A stretch of 64,000 bases of DNA from assembly GCA_023957385.1 (NCBI GenBank), contig JAMLGZ010000002.1:124001-188000 (forward strand), given 5' to 3'. Made by a program: the position numbers and the translations under genes. The notes under the pieces are model-generated. The model was not told the DNA's origin. It searched no databases and was given only the letters and a program-made list of their open reading frames with translations. The stretch's first letter is position 1; the number at the start of each line of letters is the position of its first letter. Source of the DNA: Brumimicrobium sp. (GTDB lineage: Bacteria; Bacteroidota; Bacteroidia; Flavobacteriales_D; Crocinitomicaceae). Positions 7,460 to 16,968 of this stretch are shown here, one piece after another.

Positions 7460-9610
7460 ATGAGATTGTTAATAGTATTTCTCTTTTTTTCTTTGGGTAT
7501 ATTAGCTCAAGAGGTGACAGATTTAAAACTACAAATTCTTGGACAAAAGAAAGAAGCTGTTATCAAGAATGGTAGATTAGAATTAGGTTTAACCTTGCCT
7601 GATTCAATCTTACATGAGATTGCAACATATCTCACGGACGAACCATTTCAAAGAGGGGGACTTAATCCTTTTGTGAGTTGGGATGTGGATGTTCGAGCTG
7701 AATTTTCACATAAATCAGATAATTATAAGTTTACAGCTGTTGGTTTTTGGTATGCAGATATTAAACGGAATACACGAAAAGATACGTGGGAATCCAAAAA
7801 TACAGACCTGCCTTTCAGAATACGTTATGCGCCCCCATCTATTGGTGAATGGGATGTAGTTGTTTCCGTTCGGATTCGTCATCAGAATTTGATTCAATTA
7901 GCTCCTTTAGCATTTACTGTAATTGATTCTGAGATGCCTGGATATGTCACGTATAATAACAGCAAAAACCTCCTTGAGCGTGACGGAAAATCTTTCTTTC
8001 CTGCAGGAATTAACTTACCAGGGCCATACAATCAGAATAATGTATTGTATGATTGGAACCCTGATGCAAAATTAAACCTTTCAGCTTGGACAGAATATAT
8101 GGAACAAGTTACAGATTATGTAAATCAAGGAGGGGAAACTTTTAGAATGTTTATCAATCCGAGTTGTACAGATATAGAATTTGAAGAAGTAGGATTTTAT
8201 CAGGATAGACAAAATTTTGCTTGGGAAATGGATCAGTTACTTAGTTTTTGTGAATCCAAGCATGTTTTGATTCAATTGAATTTGATGTATCATACACTTT
8301 TTATGAAGTTGGGAGATTACTATCAATTTAAATACGATTATACAGATTATTGGTACAATGGAGAGAAACTCTCAGAAGATGACCCCAATTATATCTCTGG
8401 ATATTCTAAGATTCTGAATAGTAAGACCCCTTCTGATATGTTTTTAGATCCAATAGGTATGCGTTATTTAAAAGAGAAAACACGTTATATAATGGCTCGC
8501 TGGGGATATTCAACTAGTATATCTATGATTGAATTAATGAGCGAACCTTGGCATATAGACCAAAACCCATATTTTAATGAATTCCCCTATGATGAAGTAT
8601 CTCAACGTGGAGATGTAGCTAGAAAAGCAGTATATTATTATCATAAAGAAATAGCTAATTATATCAAAGATACGCTGCATTATCGCCAACATCTATTGAG
8701 TGCTATAGGGCGTTTTCCAGTAGGTTCTTCGCATATTTACTCTCATTTAACAGAAGAAACGCCAGCTTTTGTAGATAGCACGTGGTATATTCCCAATATA
8801 GATATTATTGCTATTTCATATTATACTTCTAGTCCAGAAAAAATGATTTTCTCAAAATCAGGCTCAAACAATGAATGTGGAGGAAATGAAAACGCTATGC
8901 CTTGTACTATTAAACGGTTAAAAGATACCTATGGAAAACCAGTGATTTTTGGTGAATCGGATGATGGAGATGATACGTACTTTTGTTCGGATTATCAGGG
9001 ACACTATATCAATCTGATGAGATCCCCCTTTACAGGTATGATTGGACATTATTTATGGGATGGTTTTGTAGAGGATACACCAAAAGATGGAATTCCTGGA
9101 AGAAATGGGAGGAAATCTTGGGCAGGTATTATTTCGATTCAAAATTATGTTAATCAGCCGTGGTATTATGATTTATGGAGAGGGAGTCCTGTGTTAGGTC
9201 ATGAGAAAGGTGATTTCCAACGAAGCCCTAAAGATAGAGTAGAACATCAGTATATTATTTCTCAGAATAAAGAAACAGTAGGAGGATATGTGTATAACCG
9301 TACCTATAATATAGCGACGGCTTTAGGGAAATCTAATCAGGACTTGAAAGGAACTCCTTGTGATTTTGGAGATACTCCTTTTACGCATCCGGTAACGATT
9401 CCTTGGAAGCCTAAGAAACTTAAGATAGAGGGATTGAAGACTATGAAGAAATATGAGATTATTTTTTACAACTATAAAACAGGTTCTTTACACTCGAATG
9501 TATTGGTTCGATCAACAATAGGAGGAAAATTAAAATTAGAGCATCCACCATTAATACCTTCTACAGATGGTACGCCTCTTTTGTGGTATAAAGTGAATTT
9601 GATTAAATAA
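7460..9610 (+). CDS. Secreted glycoside hydrolase with DUF5060 domain
   Basis: A signal peptide (MRLLIVFLFFSLGILAQ) shows export. A DUF5060-type beta-sandwich follows (about residues 40-155; NPFVSWDVDVRAEFSH, then APPSIGEWDVVV), and then a TIM-barrel cellulase-like domain. The probable acid/base is Glu362 in LMSEPWH and the nucleophile Glu499 in VIFGESDDGDD, the spacing expected of clan GH-A enzymes. A C-terminal beta domain runs from about residue 590. DUF5060 is usually found on agarase, cellulase or mannanase-like enzymes, so the substrate is a polysaccharide of unknown type. No SusC/SusD pair or other CAZyme is adjacent. An in-frame TTG three codons earlier is rejected because the ATG starts the signal peptide. 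Confidence 0.8.
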   Translation: MRLLIVFLFFSLGILAQEVTDLKLQILGQKKEAVIKNGRLELGLTLPDSILHEIATYLTDEPFQRGGLNPFVSWDVDVRAEFSHKSDNYKFTAVGFWYADIKRNTRKDTWESKNTDLPFRIRYAPPSIGEWDVVVSVRIRHQNLIQLAPLAFTVIDSEMPGYVTYNNSKNLLERDGKSFFPAGINLPGPYNQNNVLYDWNPDAKLNLSAWTEYMEQVTDYVNQGGETFRMFINPSCTDIEFEEVGFYQDRQNFAWEMDQLLSFCESKHVLIQLNLMYHTLFMKLGDYYQFKYDYTDYWYNGEKLSEDDPNYISGYSKILNSKTPSDMFLDPIGMRYLKEKTRYIMARWGYSTSISMIELMSEPWHIDQNPYFNEFPYDEVSQRGDVARKAVYYYHKEIANYIKDTLHYRQHLLSAIGRFPVGSSHIYSHLTEETPAFVDSTWYIPNIDIIAISYYTSSPEKMIFSKSGSNNECGGNENAMPCTIKRLKDTYGKPVIFGESDDGDDTYFCSDYQGHYINLMRSPFTGMIGHYLWDGFVEDTPKDGIPGRNGRKSWAGIISIQNYVNQPWYYDLWRGSPVLGHEKGDFQRSPKDRVEHQYIISQNKETVGGYVYNRTYNIATALGKSNQDLKGTPCDFGDTPFTHPVTIPWKPKKLKIEGLKTMKKYEIIFYNYKTGSLHSNVLVRSTIGGKLKLEHPPLIPSTDGTPLLWYKVNLIK

Positions 9611-9641
9611 GTGTAAAGGAAATTAATCATCCCTTTACACT
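9610..9641. terminator. Bidirectional hairpin between convergent genes
   Basis: A perfect 10-bp stem AGTGTAAAGG/CCTTTACACT with a 12-base loop lies between the stops of the glycoside hydrolase and the M48 protease. There is no strong T-run on either side. It probably serves convergent transcription from both directions. Confidence 0.5.
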
Positions 9642-9653
9642 AAAGTAAACTCC

Positions 9654-10457
9654 TTATGGTAATGTTCTTAGCATTGCTTTATACTCAGATTGGTACGTAT
9701 TTTTACCAGTACAACCTAATTCTATAGCTAGATTATTAAAATGTTCTATTCTATTTTCAGGGCTTGGGTGAGTACTCAACCATTCAGGAATTGATGCACC
9801 TCCCATTGCTTGGATTTTCTCGAAGAATTTCCCAGCTGCGTTAGCATTATAATCGGTTGGACACATGTAAGTTACTGAAGCCTGGTCTGCCTGAGTTTCA
9901 TGCGTGCGAGAAAACTTCAATCCAATCAATCCTGTGGTGAGTTCTTTAATCATTTGTCTATTTCCTGCGATAACCTCCAAGAGTACCTGAACACCATATA
10001 ATTTGGTCATAATTTGAGTGGAATGTCGTAAATCGGCATGACCAATTTCGTGCGCTAATACCCCAGCCAATTGATCTTCTGAATCCAAGAATTTCATTAA
10101 CCCCGTATATACATAAATGTAACCTCCAGGAGTACAAAAGGCATTTAAAGTATTATCGTCGTTAATTATACGCAATCTCCAAGCGAATTCATTCTTATTG
10201 ATCACTTTACCTGAATTCAGAATTTTATCTCTGATTTTATATAAATAAGCATACGAAGCACTGTATCTAGCACTATCCAATAATGGATATTCATTTGGAT
10301 TCCCATCAATCTCAGCCGCTACCTCTTTTCCTAAAGAGATATCATCTTGAATAGAAAATAAGTTAAATCCTTTAGCAAGACCATTATCAGATGTACCACA
10401 TCCAGATATAAATAGCAAGCTACCAGTGAAAATTGTAAAAAATAGTATCTTTTTCAT
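9654..10457 (-). CDS. M48 family metalloprotease lipoprotein
   Basis: This is a lipid-anchored periplasmic zinc protease related to the BepA/LoiP group, expected to act in envelope protein quality control. The N-terminus is a lipoprotein signal ending LLFISGC (Cys20). The catalytic HEIGH (H136, E137, H140) is intact, and the third zinc ligand is probably Glu187 in RTHETQAD. The family's NAFCTPGGYIYVYTGL strand precedes the active site. It has 267 residues and no TPR tail, so it is shorter than BepA. Its start overlaps the stop of the upstream membrane-protein gene by four bases, which indicates coupling in the asnS-rpoN run. Confidence 0.9.
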   Translation of the reverse strand: MKKILFFTIFTGSLLFISGCGTSDNGLAKGFNLFSIQDDISLGKEVAAEIDGNPNEYPLLDSARYSASYAYLYKIRDKILNSGKVINKNEFAWRLRIINDDNTLNAFCTPGGYIYVYTGLMKFLDSEDQLAGVLAHEIGHADLRHSTQIMTKLYGVQVLLEVIAGNRQMIKELTTGLIGLKFSRTHETQADQASVTYMCPTDYNANAAGKFFEKIQAMGGASIPEWLSTHPSPENRIEHFNNLAIELGCTGKNTYQSEYKAMLRTLP

Positions 10458-11119
10458 ATTCGATTAATAATTAAAGGGTAAAAATAAATAGTTAAAATTT
10501 GAGAAGCAAATCCAAGTAAATACCCCCATCCAATTTCTTTTAAATCATGGGAGTTTAGGGCGAGACGAGCGGAAAGCACTATACCTCCTAAAAGAATAGA
10601 TATAATTAAAATAAGGTAGGGAATTTCTTCTAATTGTGTACTGTACATATAAAAGAATCCAAAAAAAGCACCCATACCAATAGCATGGAGACTAATTTTC
10701 ATTCTCCGATTAATCACGGCAGCAACTAAGGCTGCTAAAGCCCCTCCAAGCACCATACTATTTAAGATAGCTGGTATCCATATTTGTTTAGATTGAAATT
10801 GAAGGAAGAAAAATAAGATGAAACAATATAGCCCGGTAATTAAAATAGGAGTATTTCGTTCTTCTCGATTCTCCATGCTAAACGAAGAGATTGTTTTATT
10901 CATTTTCAGCATGGCAAATGAGATACCTGGTGCTATTACAATAAAAGCAAAAAATAAAATGATAAATAGCATTTTAGCTATAAAAGGCATGTAAAATAGC
11001 GATTCTGCACTTCGATAAGAATTTGCATATACAGGTAAGAATAATGCGATTAAAAGTGCATAAATGGGTGTAAATAAAGGTAAGAACACCCAAGAAATCA
11101 AGGTGGCAAATTTTCTCAT
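10454..11119 (-). CDS. Polytopic membrane protein with degenerate PAP2-like motifs
   Basis: The 221-residue product has about six transmembrane segments and no signal peptide. Two weak motifs recall PAP2 (phosphatidic acid phosphatase) signatures: SLHAIGMGAFFG resembles the SxHxxG block, and SARLALNSHDLKEIGWGYLLG resembles SRxxxxxHxxxDxxxG. The first PAP2 motif (KxxxxxxRP) appears only as NREERNTP. It may be a divergent lipid phosphatase or carrier-lipid enzyme, but this is inference. It starts immediately after the rpoN stop and overlaps the M48 gene, so all three are likely cotranscribed. Confidence 0.7.
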   Translation of the reverse strand: MRKFATLISWVFLPLFTPIYALLIALFLPVYANSYRSAESLFYMPFIAKMLFIILFFAFIVIAPGISFAMLKMNKTISSFSMENREERNTPILITGLYCFILFFFLQFQSKQIWIPAILNSMVLGGALAALVAAVINRRMKISLHAIGMGAFFGFFYMYSTQLEEIPYLILIISILLGGIVLSARLALNSHDLKEIGWGYLLGFASQILTIYFYPLIINRI

Positions 11120-12580
11120 TTATAATTCCTTTCTCAATCTTGCTACGGGGATATTGAGTTGTTCTCTATATTTTGCAATGGTTCTTCGAGCGATGTTATA
11201 ACCTTTATCCTGTAAAAGTTTAGCTAATTTATCATCTGTTAGTGGTCTTCTCTTATTTTCATCTGACACAGCTTCCGATAAAATTTGCTTTACTTCCCGT
11301 GTAGATACTTCTTCTCCTGAATCTGTAGAAAGCGATTCAGAGAAAAAATATTTTAACGGAAAAGTTCCGTATTGTGTTTGTACGTATTTTGAATTAGCTA
11401 CACGGGAAATAGTAGAGATATCTAGGCCTACTATTTCAGCAATATCTTTAAGAATCATAGGTTTCATGGTAGTTTCATCTCCTGTCAAGAAGAAATCTTT
11501 TTGATACTCCATGATGGTACTCATAGTTCCTAGTAAAGTATTCTGTCTTTGTTGGATAGCATCAATAAACCATTTAGCTGCATCTAATTTAGATTTTACA
11601 AAGGTGAGTGCTTCTTTGTCGGCACGACTCATTTTGGCTCCTTCGGAATATGTTTTTAGCATGGTTTTATAGCCCTGACTAATTTTTAAATCAGGTGCAT
11701 TTCTTCCATTTAAGGTCAATTGTAATTCTCCATCTTCCTCAATAACCATGAAATCGGGAACAATTTGTTGAATGGCTCGTGAGGCTTCTTTATGTGAACC
11801 ACCTGGTTTTGGATTTAATCGAATGATCTCATTAACGGCATCTTTTAAATCATCTTCCGAAATCTCTAATTTTTGTATTATCTTTTGATAGTGTTTTTTT
11901 GTAAATTCTTCAAAGAATTCTTCCAACACTTTTAAGGCTGTGTAACGTGTAATATCTCCATTCTGCCTTCTTTCCATTTGAAGAATTAAACATTCTTGTA
12001 GGTCTCTAGCACCTACTCCAGCAGGATCTAGTGTCTGTACTTTTTCTAATACTTCCTCTACCTTATCTTCTGTAGTACTAAAATTTTGAGAGAAAGCTAA
12101 ATCATCTACGATAGATTCAATATCTCGTTCTAAGTACCCTGCATCGTCGATATTTCCAATGAGGTATGCAGCTATTGTTTTTTCTTCATGAGTCAAATCC
12201 AATAGATTCAATTGACCAACTAAATATTCATGGAAAGTTGTCCCAGAAGCTAATGGTACAGATTTTTCTTCATCGTCTTTACTTTTATTCGAAATGGATG
12301 TTTTATAAGACGGTGTTTCGTCATCACTCAAATAATCATCTATGTCGATATCTCTCTCGTTATCCGTATCTCTTTCTTCGTAATCATCCTGTGTAGTATC
12401 CTGCTGATAATCCTCTTCCTCATTTTCTCTCCCTTCTTCTAAAGCTGGGTTTACTTCTAACTCTTGCTTTATACGTTGATCTAATTCAACGGTAGGCACT
12501 TGCAACAACTTCATTAATTGAATCTGTTGTGGCGAGAGCTTCTGCTCCATTTTTTGAGAAAGTGATTGTTTTAATGCCAT
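11120..12580 (-). CDS. rpoN: RNA polymerase sigma-54 factor
   Basis: The product is the alternative sigma factor that directs RNA polymerase to GG-N10-GC promoters and needs AAA+ activators. Region I is the glutamine/leucine-rich N-terminus (QKLSPQQIQLMKLLQVPTVELDQRI). An acidic region II follows at about residues 50-110. The core-binding and HTH region ends in the RpoN box ARRTIAKYRE at residues 464-473. All parts are present in 486 residues. It lies 57 bases downstream of asnS and abuts the membrane-protein gene. No sigma-54 activator gene is seen nearby. Confidence 0.97.
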   Translation of the reverse strand: MALKQSLSQKMEQKLSPQQIQLMKLLQVPTVELDQRIKQELEVNPALEEGRENEEEDYQQDTTQDDYEERDTDNERDIDIDDYLSDDETPSYKTSISNKSKDDEEKSVPLASGTTFHEYLVGQLNLLDLTHEEKTIAAYLIGNIDDAGYLERDIESIVDDLAFSQNFSTTEDKVEEVLEKVQTLDPAGVGARDLQECLILQMERRQNGDITRYTALKVLEEFFEEFTKKHYQKIIQKLEISEDDLKDAVNEIIRLNPKPGGSHKEASRAIQQIVPDFMVIEEDGELQLTLNGRNAPDLKISQGYKTMLKTYSEGAKMSRADKEALTFVKSKLDAAKWFIDAIQQRQNTLLGTMSTIMEYQKDFFLTGDETTMKPMILKDIAEIVGLDISTISRVANSKYVQTQYGTFPLKYFFSESLSTDSGEEVSTREVKQILSEAVSDENKRRPLTDDKLAKLLQDKGYNIARRTIAKYREQLNIPVARLRKEL

Positions 12581-12637
12581 AATTTATATTTTCAAACCTT
12601 AAAGTAAGAATAAATATTTAAAATCCTACGTCTTCGA

Positions 12638-14074
12638 TTAAAATTCCGCATTCCCCGGAGTTCTTGGGAAAGGAATAACATCTCGAATATTCGTCATCCC
12701 TGTTGCAAACATCACCATACGTTCAAATCCTAAACCGAAGCCGGCATGAGGTACTGTACCAAAACGACGTGTATCCAAATACCACCACAATTCTTTTTCA
12801 GAGATATTGAAATCTGCACACTTTTTTTGGAGAATATCTAACCTTTCCTCTCTTTGAGAACCTCCCACTATCTCTCCAATACCAGGGAATAAAACATCCA
12901 TTGCAGCTACTGTTTTTCCATCTTCATTTTGACGCATGTAGAAAGCCTTAAAAGAAGCAGGATAATTCGTGATAATTACAGGGCATTTGAATTCTTTTTC
13001 TACCAGATAACGTTCGTGTTCTGATTGCAAGTCTGTTCCCCAATCCACATCGTATTTGAATTTCTTCTTTTTGTAATGATTTGAATTGCGCAATATTTCA
13101 ACCGCTTCGGTATAAGTAATACGTTTAAAATCATTTTTTACCACGAACTCCAAGCGTTCAATTAAACTCAAAGGATTACGCTCATTTTCTGGTTTACTCT
13201 TTTGTTCCTCTGCATCACGATTATTTAGAAATGCTACATCATCTTTGTAGTTTTCTAAAACATAAGCACACAAATATTTTAAGAAAGATTCTGTTAAATT
13301 CATATTATCTTCCAAATCATTAAATGCCACTTCTGGTTCTATCATCCAGAATTCGGCTAAGTGACGAGAAGTATTCGAATTTTCAGCTCTGAAAGTTGGT
13401 CCGAAGGTATAAACCTTACCTAAAGCCAATGCTGCTAATTCTGCTTCTAATTGTCCAGATACAGTTAGGTTTACCGGACGTTCAAAGAAGTCTTGACTGA
13501 AATCTACTTTTCCATCTTTTTTTGGAATGTTATTTAAATCAAAATTGGTCACGTGAAACATTTCACCTGCTCCCTCTGCATCTGAAGCAGTTAAAATAGG
13601 AGTATGTATATTAAAGAAACCTCTGTCGTTAAAGAATTTGTGTATAGCGAAAGTTAAACCATGTCTAATTCTGAAGACTGCACCAAAAGTGTTTGTTCTA
13701 AAACGTAGGTGCGCTTGTTCTCTCAAGAATTCTAACGAATGTTTTTTAGGCTGCATTACAGTCTTCTGTACATCATCTGGGTGTGCTTCTCCAATGATTT
13801 GAACTGTATCTACACTAATTTCAACAGCTTGTCCTTTTCCTTGAGATTCTATCACAGTTCCACATACTTCGATTGCAGCAGCAGTGGTAATCTTATGTAG
13901 AATAGTTTCATCGAAGTTTTCAAAGTCTATAACAGCTTGAATCGTATGGATAGTAGATCCATCATTAATTTGGATAAAACGGTTGCTTCTAAATGCTCTA
14001 ACCCAACCTCTTACGATTATTTTCTCACCTATTTTCGGAGAGGATAATAATGTTTTGATTTCGACGTGTTTCAT
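12638..14074 (-). CDS. asnS: Asparaginyl-tRNA synthetase
   Basis: This class IIb aminoacyl-tRNA synthetase attaches Asn to its tRNA in the cytoplasm. The N-terminal OB-fold anticodon-binding domain (residues 10-110; IIVRGWVRAFRSNRFIQINDGS) precedes the class II core. Motif 2 is TFRAENSNTSRHLAEFWMIEPE and motif 3 is GFGLGFERMVMFATGMTNIRD. The 478-residue length and the AsnRS-type insertion after motif 2 distinguish it from AspRS. It appears to lead the asnS-rpoN-membrane protein-M48 group, with a TAnnTTTG box 21 bases before the ATG. Confidence 0.97.
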   Translation of the reverse strand: MKHVEIKTLLSSPKIGEKIIVRGWVRAFRSNRFIQINDGSTIHTIQAVIDFENFDETILHKITTAAAIEVCGTVIESQGKGQAVEISVDTVQIIGEAHPDDVQKTVMQPKKHSLEFLREQAHLRFRTNTFGAVFRIRHGLTFAIHKFFNDRGFFNIHTPILTASDAEGAGEMFHVTNFDLNNIPKKDGKVDFSQDFFERPVNLTVSGQLEAELAALALGKVYTFGPTFRAENSNTSRHLAEFWMIEPEVAFNDLEDNMNLTESFLKYLCAYVLENYKDDVAFLNNRDAEEQKSKPENERNPLSLIERLEFVVKNDFKRITYTEAVEILRNSNHYKKKKFKYDVDWGTDLQSEHERYLVEKEFKCPVIITNYPASFKAFYMRQNEDGKTVAAMDVLFPGIGEIVGGSQREERLDILQKKCADFNISEKELWWYLDTRRFGTVPHAGFGLGFERMVMFATGMTNIRDVIPFPRTPGNAEF

Positions 14075-14095
14075 TCTTCTAAATTTACAGTGTAC

Positions 14096-14103
14096 AAAAA
14101 TAG
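14096..14103 (-). promoter_or_regulatory. Bacteroidota -7 promoter box (TATTTTTG) for asnS
   Basis: The minus strand reads TATTTTTG, matching TAnnTTTG, and ends 21 bases before the asnS ATG. No clear -33 element is visible. Confidence 0.5.
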
Positions 14104-14190
14104 TAAGTTTCAGGAGATGAAGAAGAAGCTAGTGGAAAATATTGGTATGGGATCAGATTAGTATTAGTATTTCCTGTGTATTTTTACACC

Positions 14191-14823
14191 ATGCAAGAAA
14201 ACTCCTATACATTTCCTCCTGCTGAGACTGCCGATAAAGATGGTTTACTTGCGGTGGGAGGCGATTTATCCCCCCAGTGTTTACTTGCAGCTTATCGTGC
14301 AGGTGTGTTTCCTTGGTTTAATGAAGGAGAGCCCTATTTGTGGTGGACTCCCAATCCACGTATGGTACTTTTTCCAGAAAAATTGCATATTTCCAAAAGT
14401 ATGCATCAATTATTGAATCAGCAGAAGTTTAAAGTGACTGTGAATCAAAATTTTGTAGAAGTAATTTTGAATTGCGCACGTATGACACGCAAAGGACAGC
14501 AAGGTACGTGGATTACGAATGAAATGAAAGAGGCGTATATCCATCTGCATGAATTGGGCTATGCTTATTCAGTAGAAGTGTGGCAAGATGCTGAATTAGT
14601 TGGTGGCTTATATGGTATTTACTTAAAAGAAAAGCATGTGTTTTGTGGAGAAAGTATGTTTGCCAGAGTAAGTAATGCCTCAAAGTATGGGTTTATCACC
14701 TTTGTGCAAAGATTGCAAAGAGAAGGCGTTAAACTTATAGATTGCCAAATCTATACCCCTCATCTTGCAAGTTTAGGGGCAGAAGAAATACCTAGAGAAA
14801 AGTTTTTAGCGTTTTTGAAATAA
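14191..14823 (+). CDS. aat: Leucyl/phenylalanyl-tRNA--protein transferase
   Basis: The enzyme transfers Leu or Phe from tRNA to N-terminal Lys/Arg of proteins, creating primary N-degrons for ClpS/ClpAP. Family signatures are FPPAETADKDGLLAVGGDLSPQCLLAAYRAGVFPWF at the start, WWTPNPRMVLFPE, then TWITNEMKEAYIHLHELGYAYSVEVW, ELVGGLYGIYL, and FCGESMFARVSNASK. The length of about 210 residues is normal. A GTG five codons upstream is also in frame (product starting MYFYTMQ); the ATG is chosen, but homologues do not settle this. It is divergent from asnS and convergent with a small lipoprotein gene. Confidence 0.95.
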   Translation: MQENSYTFPPAETADKDGLLAVGGDLSPQCLLAAYRAGVFPWFNEGEPYLWWTPNPRMVLFPEKLHISKSMHQLLNQQKFKVTVNQNFVEVILNCARMTRKGQQGTWITNEMKEAYIHLHELGYAYSVEVWQDAELVGGLYGIYLKEKHVFCGESMFARVSNASKYGFITFVQRLQREGVKLIDCQIYTPHLASLGAEEIPREKFLAFLK

Positions 14824-14825
14824 CT

Positions 14826-15059
14826 CTACTTCTTTTTGTATCCTGGTATTTCACATTCCCATTTATCTGTGGCGTTCTTATAAATATCTGTTTCTAGTTT
14901 CTTGCAATCATTATCGGCTTGTGCTTTCTTCTTTTTATTCATTTCATAATGAGCTATTTCATTAGCATCACTGGTACATTGACATGTCCAATCTTTCTTA
15001 CAAGCAGTTAAACTCATAACAATAACTATTATTATTAGATAGGATTTCGCACATTTCAT
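14826..15059 (-). CDS. Small cysteine-containing lipoprotein
   Basis: The 77-residue product begins with a lipoprotein signal (YLIIIVIVMSLTAC, acylated Cys20), followed by a short mature part containing four further cysteines (WTCQC, DNDCKK, KWECEI) and a lysine-rich stretch. The paired cysteines suggest disulfides in the periplasm or at the surface. The frame stays open upstream but the ATG at the signal peptide is the obvious start. Function is unknown. It is convergent with aat and divergent from tatD. Confidence 0.7.
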   Translation of the reverse strand: MKCAKSYLIIIVIVMSLTACKKDWTCQCTSDANEIAHYEMNKKKKAQADNDCKKLETDIYKNATDKWECEIPGYKKK

Positions 15060-15115
15060 AAAATAGGTTTTGATTATTATAAAGATAGTATAAATTTTAT
15101 TCCTTTTAAAAATTG

Positions 15116-15123
15116 TACTTTTG
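15116..15123 (+). promoter_or_regulatory. Bacteroidota -7 promoter box (TACTTTTG) for tatD-ansA
   Basis: The match to TAnnTTTG ends 17 bases before the tatD ATG, giving a short 5' leader. Confidence 0.5.
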
Positions 15124-15140
15124 TTTTTCAAATTTTGGCT

Positions 15141-15914
15141 ATGGCATACATTGATACACATGCACATCTTTATCTGGAAAATTTCGACGAGGATCGAAAA
15201 GAGGTTATGCAACGAGCCATTAATGAGGGTGTTGAAAAGATTTTTCTTCCAAATATTGATGGTACTACTTTGCCTGCTGTAGAGAAAATGGTAAAAGATT
15301 ATCCCGATACATGTTATCCGATGATAGGTATTCACCCTTGTGATGTTCGCGCTGACTGGGAGGAACAGTTAACGGAGATTAGATCACTCTATAAAAAAGA
15401 TTTTCATGTTGCCATTGGGGAGATCGGAATTGACTTATATTGGGATAAGACGTTAAAAAAGGAGCAAATACTATCATTTACTGAACAAATACGCTGGGCA
15501 AAAGCAGAAGGACTTCCTATTGTGATACATAGTAGAGATTCCTTTGATGAGATTTTTGAAGTTATGGATAAAGAAAATGATACTTCTTTGTTTGGGATCT
15601 TTCATTGCTTTACAGGTACAATAGAGCAAGCGCATCAGATTATTGATTATGGTGGTTTTAAATTGGGAATAGGAGGTGTGGTTACCTTTAAAAATAGTCA
15701 TTTAGATGAAGTTATAAAGGATATAGATTTATGTCATTTGGTATTGGAAACAGATGCTCCATTCTTAACCCCGGCTCCTTTTCGTGGGAAAAGAAACGAA
15801 AGTTCATATATTCCGCTCGTAGCTAAGAAACTTTCTTCTATCTTTGGGATAGATGAAAATGAGATTGGAAGAATTACCACTCAGAATGCATTGGAAGTAT
15901 TCAAAATAAAGTAA
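15141..15914 (+). CDS. tatD: TatD family hydrolase (metal-dependent DNase)
   Basis: This is an amidohydrolase-superfamily TIM barrel, with metal-dependent deoxyribonuclease activity in characterised TatD proteins. Metal-binding motifs are intact: IDTHAHL (H7, H9), MIGIHPCDV, AIGEIGID, IVIHSRDS, GIFHCFTGT and LETDAPF. At 257 residues it has the usual length. The ATG starting MAYIDTHAHL is preferred over an in-frame TTG two codons earlier because of the promoter box position. It is five bases upstream of ansA, so the two form an operon. Confidence 0.93.
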   Translation: MAYIDTHAHLYLENFDEDRKEVMQRAINEGVEKIFLPNIDGTTLPAVEKMVKDYPDTCYPMIGIHPCDVRADWEEQLTEIRSLYKKDFHVAIGEIGIDLYWDKTLKKEQILSFTEQIRWAKAEGLPIVIHSRDSFDEIFEVMDKENDTSLFGIFHCFTGTIEQAHQIIDYGGFKLGIGGVVTFKNSHLDEVIKDIDLCHLVLETDAPFLTPAPFRGKRNESSYIPLVAKKLSSIFGIDENEIGRITTQNALEVFKIK

Positions 15915-15919
15915 TCCCT

Positions 15920-16948
15920 ATGGAAAAATCAAAGGTACTTTTAATTTATACAGGAGGAACAATTGGAATGATTGAAGACCCTAAAACGGGCGTATTAATT
16001 CCTTTTGATTTTGAACACTTACATCAGCAGATTCCTGAATTATCGCGTATTAATGCTCAGTTGAGTGTGGAGTCTTTATCCGAATCGTTAGACTCTTCCG
16101 ATATGCATCCCAATAATTGGAAAGAAATGGCCATGATTATTGAGAAAAACTACAATTCTTTCGATGGTTTTGTAATTCTTCATGGAACAGATACCATGGC
16201 ATATACAGCAAGTGCATTAAGTTTTATGCTCCAAGGTATTAAAAAACCTGTAATACTTACAGGTTCACAACTTCCAGTTGGTACTATACGTACAGATGGA
16301 AAGGAAAATCTAATTACTTCAATTGAAATAGCAGCTTGCAAGGATCAAAAAGGAGAGAGTATAATTCAAGAAGTAGCTGTTTATTTTGAGTATTCACTTT
16401 ATCGTGGTAATCGCACTACGAAAGTTTCGGCCAATGCTTTTGAAGCTTTTCTTTCTCCTAATTATCGAGAACTAGCTGTGGCTGGGATTGATATTGATTA
16501 TCATGCGGATGCTTTTCTTCGTACATCTCTTTCTACACCATGCTTCCGTTATGAAATGGATGAAAAAGTTGCACTCATGAAGATATATCCAGGTTTTTCT
16601 GTGAAAGTTTATCAGGAACTATTTGATGTTAATCTAGTAGATGCAGTTGTTATTGAGTCCTTCGGAGCTGGAAATATTCCCAATAGCTCTGATTTACATA
16701 AGATGATTGAAAACTATATTCAAGCAGGAGGTATCGTAATCAATATCACACAATGCTATTCTGGAAAAGTAGCACAAGGGAAATATGCAAATAGCGTCAA
16801 ATTAAAAGAATTAGGTGTAATTAGCGGTAGCGATTTAACTACGGAAGCAGCAATCACCAAAATCATGTTCCTTTTGGGTAATTATTCGGATAAAGAACAA
16901 ATTAAAACACTTATGCAACACGCATTAGTAGGCGAGATGACTCTATAA
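15920..16948 (+). CDS. ansA: L-asparaginase, type I (cytoplasmic)
   Basis: The enzyme hydrolyses L-asparagine to aspartate and ammonia. The nucleophile loop is YTGGTIGM (Thr14), and the second catalytic block is LHGTDTMAYTAS (T90, D91), with the Lys of the triad later in GSQLP...GKEN. There is no signal peptide and the length is 342 residues, both fitting the cytoplasmic AnsA class rather than the periplasmic AnsB class. It follows tatD by five bases. Ends convergent with the helicase-nuclease gene 20 bases away. Confidence 0.94.
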   Translation: MEKSKVLLIYTGGTIGMIEDPKTGVLIPFDFEHLHQQIPELSRINAQLSVESLSESLDSSDMHPNNWKEMAMIIEKNYNSFDGFVILHGTDTMAYTASALSFMLQGIKKPVILTGSQLPVGTIRTDGKENLITSIEIAACKDQKGESIIQEVAVYFEYSLYRGNRTTKVSANAFEAFLSPNYRELAVAGIDIDYHADAFLRTSLSTPCFRYEMDEKVALMKIYPGFSVKVYQELFDVNLVDAVVIESFGAGNIPNSSDLHKMIENYIQAGGIVINITQCYSGKVAQGKYANSVKLKELGVISGSDLTTEAAITKIMFLLGNYSDKEQIKTLMQHALVGEMTL

Positions 16949-16968
16949 TCTCATCCCTTGGAAAGAAT

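Noticed and set aside
14826..15335. A 169-codon start for the small lipoprotein
   Set aside because: The upstream part overlaps the 5' end of tatD and has no family; the internal ATG begins a proper lipoprotein signal.
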